The notes under the pieces: model-generated
Told to the model about the DNA's origin: nothing
The model's input: the letters and a program-made list of their open reading frames with translations, nothing else
Databases searched by the model: none
Source of the DNA: Clostridiales bacterium
GTDB taxonomy: Bacteria > Bacillota > Clostridia > Tissierellales > Sedimentibacteraceae
DNA: 6,870 nucleotides
Assembly: GCA_003483345.1 (NCBI GenBank)
Contig: DMWH01000004.1
Span: 1 to 6,870, forward strand
Direction of reading: 5' to 3'
Shown: in pieces, positions 4,843 through 6,870 of the stretch
Position numbering within the stretch: position 1 is the stretch's first letter
Layout: the number at the start of each line of letters is the position of its first letter
Program-made: the position numbers and the translations under genes

Positions 4843-5184
4843 TTATGCTAAGGATTCTGATAATTTCTTTCCGCCTAAAATATGAAAATGCAAATGTTGT
4901 ACCGATTGACATCCATCCCTGCCGCAGTTGCTGATAACTCGATAGCCTGAATCTCTAATGCCCTCTGACTCTGTAATTTTATTTATTGCTTCAAAAATTT
5001 CTGCAACTATATGGCTGTTTTCCTTTGTAATTTCATTCATTGAAGTAATGTGTATCTTGGGTACAGCTAATATATGTACAGGTGCCTGAGGAGCTAAGTC
5101 TCTGAAAGCTACCACGTATTCATTTTCAAATACAAACTGAGACGGAATTTCTTTGTTTGCAATTTTGCAGAATATACAATCCAT
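4843..5184 (-). CDS. HIT-family protein (HINT-type nucleotide hydrolase)
   Basis: 113-aa histidine-triad protein of the HINT branch, expected to hydrolyse or transfer purine nucleoside phosphoramidates or adenylated substrates in the cytoplasm. The signature is QHLHFHILGG, with the triad His97, His99 and His101. The N-terminal MDCIFCKIANKEIP carries Cys3 and Cys6, the zinc ligands of many bacterial HINT proteins; His45 in VPKIHI is a likely partner. The length and order of motifs are normal. The start at 5184 has GAGGTG (5190-5195) 5 nt before it. It lies 22 nt after mtaB and is probably co-transcribed with it. No terminator follows; the rpsU promoter begins at once. The true substrate cannot be read from the sequence. 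Confidence 0.95.
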   Translation of the reverse strand: MDCIFCKIANKEIPSQFVFENEYVVAFRDLAPQAPVHILAVPKIHITSMNEITKENSHIVAEIFEAINKITESEGIRDSGYRVISNCGRDGCQSVQHLHFHILGGKKLSESLA

Positions 5185-5206
5185 TTTTTCACCTCACCCT
5201 ACTAAT

Positions 5207-6520
5207 TTATTCACCCAATAAATAATCGTTCCTTATTCCGGTAACATGAATGTTAATTATTTCATTCTTAACATTTATATCACTTTTTAACATAACTTTC
5301 AAGTAATTTGTTGTATAACCTTCATAAATATTTTCATTTTTTTTGGTTTCTATCAATACCGACAGCTTCCTGCCGATAAATTTCTTCATGAATTCTTTTG
5401 AAATATTTTTGCCCAATTCAATAAGCATCTTGCTTCTGTCAGTTTTTACCTGTTCGTTTACCTGAGGTTTTATTTCTGCAGCCTTAGTGCCTTCCCTTAC
5501 GGAATACTTGAAAACATGAATTCGAGAAAATTTAATTTTTTTTACAAACTCCAGGGTTTCATTGAATTCTTCATCTGTTTCTCCCGGGAATCCGACTATT
5601 ATATCAGTTGTAATTCCGGCATCAGGCATATAATTTCTTATTAATTCCACATTGTTTTTATATTCATTGGTTGAATATTTTCTGTTCATTCTCTTTAATA
5701 CACTGTCGCTTCCGCTCTGCAGAGACAAATGAAAATGGTCGCATGCTTTATCTAATGCTGCATATCTTTTCATAAAATCTTCATTTATCAAATTAGGCTC
5801 AATTGAGCCAAGCCTTATTCTTTCAATTCCTCCGATTTTATTTATATCTTCAATCAAATCAATAAGATAATAATTCTCTTTAAGCTCTTTGCCGTAGGAT
5901 GATATATGAATGCCGTTCAGCACAATTTCTTTATAACCGTTTTTTGCAATTCTTTTAACTTCCCCTATTATATCCTCATGATTTCTGCTTCTTATAGGAC
6001 CTCTTAGGTAAGGAATGATGCAGTATGAGCAAAATTGACTGCACCCGTCCTGTATTTTAATATTGGCACGAGTTTTGTCGTGTACATTGCTTATTTTTAA
6101 TTCTTCGAAGCTTTCTCTTCCTCGAAAATCGTCAATTTTACATTCTTGATTTATATCATTTAACTTATTCTTAATAAGATTCCCTATATTACCTTTATGT
6201 TTTGTCCCAATAATTATGTCCGCTTGGGTTTCTTTTTTTATTTTTTCGGAATTTAATTGTACGCTGCACCCTACTGCCACAACCAATGCCTCAGGGTTTA
6301 TTCTTTTTGCTTTATTTATGAATTGCCTGGATTTCCTTTCGCTTTCCTTAGTAACCGCACATGTATTTATTATATATATATCGCTTGCTTCATTGGGAGG
6401 CAATACTTTAAATCCGTCTCTTTCTAAGATTTCGGTCATAGCTTCCGTTTCAAACTGATTTACTTTACAACCCAAGGTTATAAAAGAAACGGTGTATACT
6501 TTACTTGTATCCTTATTCAT
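5207..6520 (-). CDS. mtaB: tRNA t6A37 methylthiotransferase MtaB
   Basis: 437-aa radical-SAM enzyme that converts t6A to ms2t6A at position 37 of ANN-decoding tRNAs, using two iron-sulfur clusters. The N-terminal MTTase domain supplies three cluster cysteines: Cys18 (LGCKVNQ), Cys54 (NTCAVT) and Cys85 (VGCSVQ). The radical-SAM motif CSQFCSYC provides Cys160, Cys164 and Cys167, followed by IPYLRGPIRSR. Further landmarks are LNGIHISSYG, HLSLQSGSDSVLKRMNRKY, TDIIVGFPGETDEEF and a C-terminal TRAM-like domain (about 380-437). LGCKVNQ and the tRNA-type layout separate it from MiaB and RimO. I chose ATG 6520, with AAGGAG (6526-6531) 5 nt upstream; the in-frame TTG at 6535 would place the start upstream of that Shine-Dalgarno. 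The genes for MtaB and the HIT protein form a transcript from the promoter at 6551-6579. Confidence 0.96.
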   Translation of the reverse strand: MNKDTSKVYTVSFITLGCKVNQFETEAMTEILERDGFKVLPPNEASDIYIINTCAVTKESERKSRQFINKAKRINPEALVVAVGCSVQLNSEKIKKETQADIIIGTKHKGNIGNLIKNKLNDINQECKIDDFRGRESFEELKISNVHDKTRANIKIQDGCSQFCSYCIIPYLRGPIRSRNHEDIIGEVKRIAKNGYKEIVLNGIHISSYGKELKENYYLIDLIEDINKIGGIERIRLGSIEPNLINEDFMKRYAALDKACDHFHLSLQSGSDSVLKRMNRKYSTNEYKNNVELIRNYMPDAGITTDIIVGFPGETDEEFNETLEFVKKIKFSRIHVFKYSVREGTKAAEIKPQVNEQVKTDRSKMLIELGKNISKEFMKKFIGRKLSVLIETKKNENIYEGYTTNYLKVMLKSDINVKNEIINIHVTGIRNDYLLGE

Positions 6521-6550
6521 TCTTGCTCCTTGCAATAAATTTCTTGCATG

Positions 6551-6579
6551 ATAATAACATAGATAATTAATTAAATCAA
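6551..6579 (-). promoter_or_regulatory. Sigma-A promoter of mtaB-HIT
   Basis: Minus strand: TTGATT (6579-6574), 17-nt spacer, TATTAT (6556-6551) with TGT directly before it (extended -10, TGn). The start is expected near 6544, about 24 nt before the mtaB ATG. The upstream terminator at 6659-6687 means mtaB needs such a promoter. Confidence 0.7.
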
Positions 6580-6596
6580 CCTGTAAAATTATTTAA

Positions 6597-6611
6597 TGGT
6601 GCCAGGTACCA
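6597..6611. repeat. 15-bp imperfect palindrome, second REP type
   Basis: TGGTGCCAGGTACCA equals its reverse complement at 12 of 15 positions (TGGT-CC-GG-ACCA). It lies 20 bp from a copy of the ATGACA-type REP, between that repeat and the mtaB promoter. Short TGGTGCC/GGCACCA palindromes are another REP-like type I associate with bacterial genomes. Only one copy is present here, so repeat status cannot be proved from this window. Confidence 0.45.
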
Positions 6612-6631
6612 GTATTTGAAGACAAAAAAAG

Positions 6632-6658
6632 ATGACAGCACCCCCGTCCCCTTGTCAT
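6632..6658 (+). repeat. REP-like 27-bp repeat, copy in yraN-mtaB gap
   Basis: 26 of 27 positions match the copy at 4026-4052 (a single T-to-C change at base 8). It is a solitary full copy more than 2.5 kb from the RAYT element, which shows the repeat is dispersed in this genome. Its last base is followed at once by the five A that form the T-tract of the yraN terminator. Confidence 0.85.
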
Positions 6659-6687
6659 AAAAACAAGTTCAGAGTAATCTGAACTTG
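6659..6687 (-). terminator. Intrinsic terminator of the yraN transcript
   Basis: Perfect 10-bp stem CAAGTTCAGA/TCTGAACTTG with a 4-nt loop, followed on the minus strand by TTTTT (6663-6659). It begins 3 nt after the yraN stop codon. This is the strongest hairpin terminator in the window. Confidence 0.9.
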
Positions 6688-6690
6688 GTG

Positions 6691-6870
6691 TTAAAAAGCA
6701 TTTTTTATATGATTTATATCTCTGCTTTCCAATATTATTTCTATAACGTCAAATTGACATAGATAGTCGTCTTTTCCTTTCAGCATAAAATAATATTTAG
6801 CAGCACTTCTTAATCTTTTTTGTTTGGAAAATGTTACTGCCTCTTTAGGATAGCCGTGATTAATATTTTT
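6691..6870 (-). CDS. YraN/UPF0102 family protein, C-terminal part only
   Basis: The last 59 codons and stop (TAA, 6691-6693) of a gene that enters from beyond the window's right edge. The translated end contains KNINHGYPKEAVTFSKQKRL, then RSAAKYYFMLKG and the closing FDVIEIILESRDINHIKNAF. The pattern of basic KQ.RL, A..Y and (R/Q)FDV.E, then HI.NAF at the C-terminus, is characteristic of YraN, a small protein with a restriction-endonuclease-like fold and uncertain function. The catalytic core lies outside the window, so activity cannot be judged. The gene ends at its own terminator. Confidence 0.85.
   Translation of the reverse strand, partial: KNINHGYPKEAVTFSKQKRLRSAAKYYFMLKGKDDYLCQFDVIEIILESRDINHIKNAF

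Noticed and set aside
5207..6535. mtaB start at TTG 6535
   Set aside because: The AAGGAG Shine-Dalgarno (6526-6531) lies inside that extension and is correctly spaced for ATG 6520.

Overview
The window looks like a low-GC, endospore-forming Firmicute, most likely a member of the Clostridia. The reasons are AT-rich DNA, strong purine-rich Shine-Dalgarno sites, and a conserved run of housekeeping genes that includes the sporulation pair yqfC-yqfD. No species can be named from the sequence. Every gene I accept is read from the minus strand, so transcription runs from high to low coordinates.

In transcription order the backbone is: the end of yraN (6870-6691), mtaB (6520-5207), a HIT-family protein (5184-4843), rpsU (4735-4550), yqeY (4538-4095), yqfC (2364-2083), yqfD (2080-875) and most of phoH (875-1, cut by the window edge). 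This is the familiar clostridial neighbourhood linking tRNA modification, ribosome assembly or RNA metabolism, and sporulation. Sequence signals divide it into units. yraN ends at a strong intrinsic terminator. mtaB-HIT has its own extended -10 promoter. rpsU-yqeY has a promoter right after the HIT stop codon and ends at a terminator 1 nt past yqeY. yqfC-yqfD-phoH is tightly coupled and has a possible sigma-E promoter.

Between yqeY and yqfC lies an accessory island of about 1.6 kb (2473-4068). It holds a REP-associated Y1/HUH transposase (RAYT; 3900-3136, own TTGACA/TATAAA promoter) and an unrecognised 177-aa protein (3079-2546). A 27-bp REP-like repeat that begins ATGACA and ends TGTCAT occurs four times almost unchanged (2473-2499, 3109-3135, 4026-4052, 6632-6658). 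There are also two half copies and one decayed copy. The transposase gene is enclosed by two '1.5-copy' repeat blocks in inverted orientation, so 3094-4068 looks like a self-contained REP/RAYT element. At two places the repeat abuts the T-tract of an intrinsic terminator, which suggests terminators are preferred landing sites.

The REP/RAYT island, its unknown passenger gene and the structured rpsU leader are the parts that merit a second look. The rest is ordinary conserved chromosome. No gene-free stretch exceeds 300 bases; the three largest (about 170-195 bases) are filled by the promoters, terminators and repeats listed.
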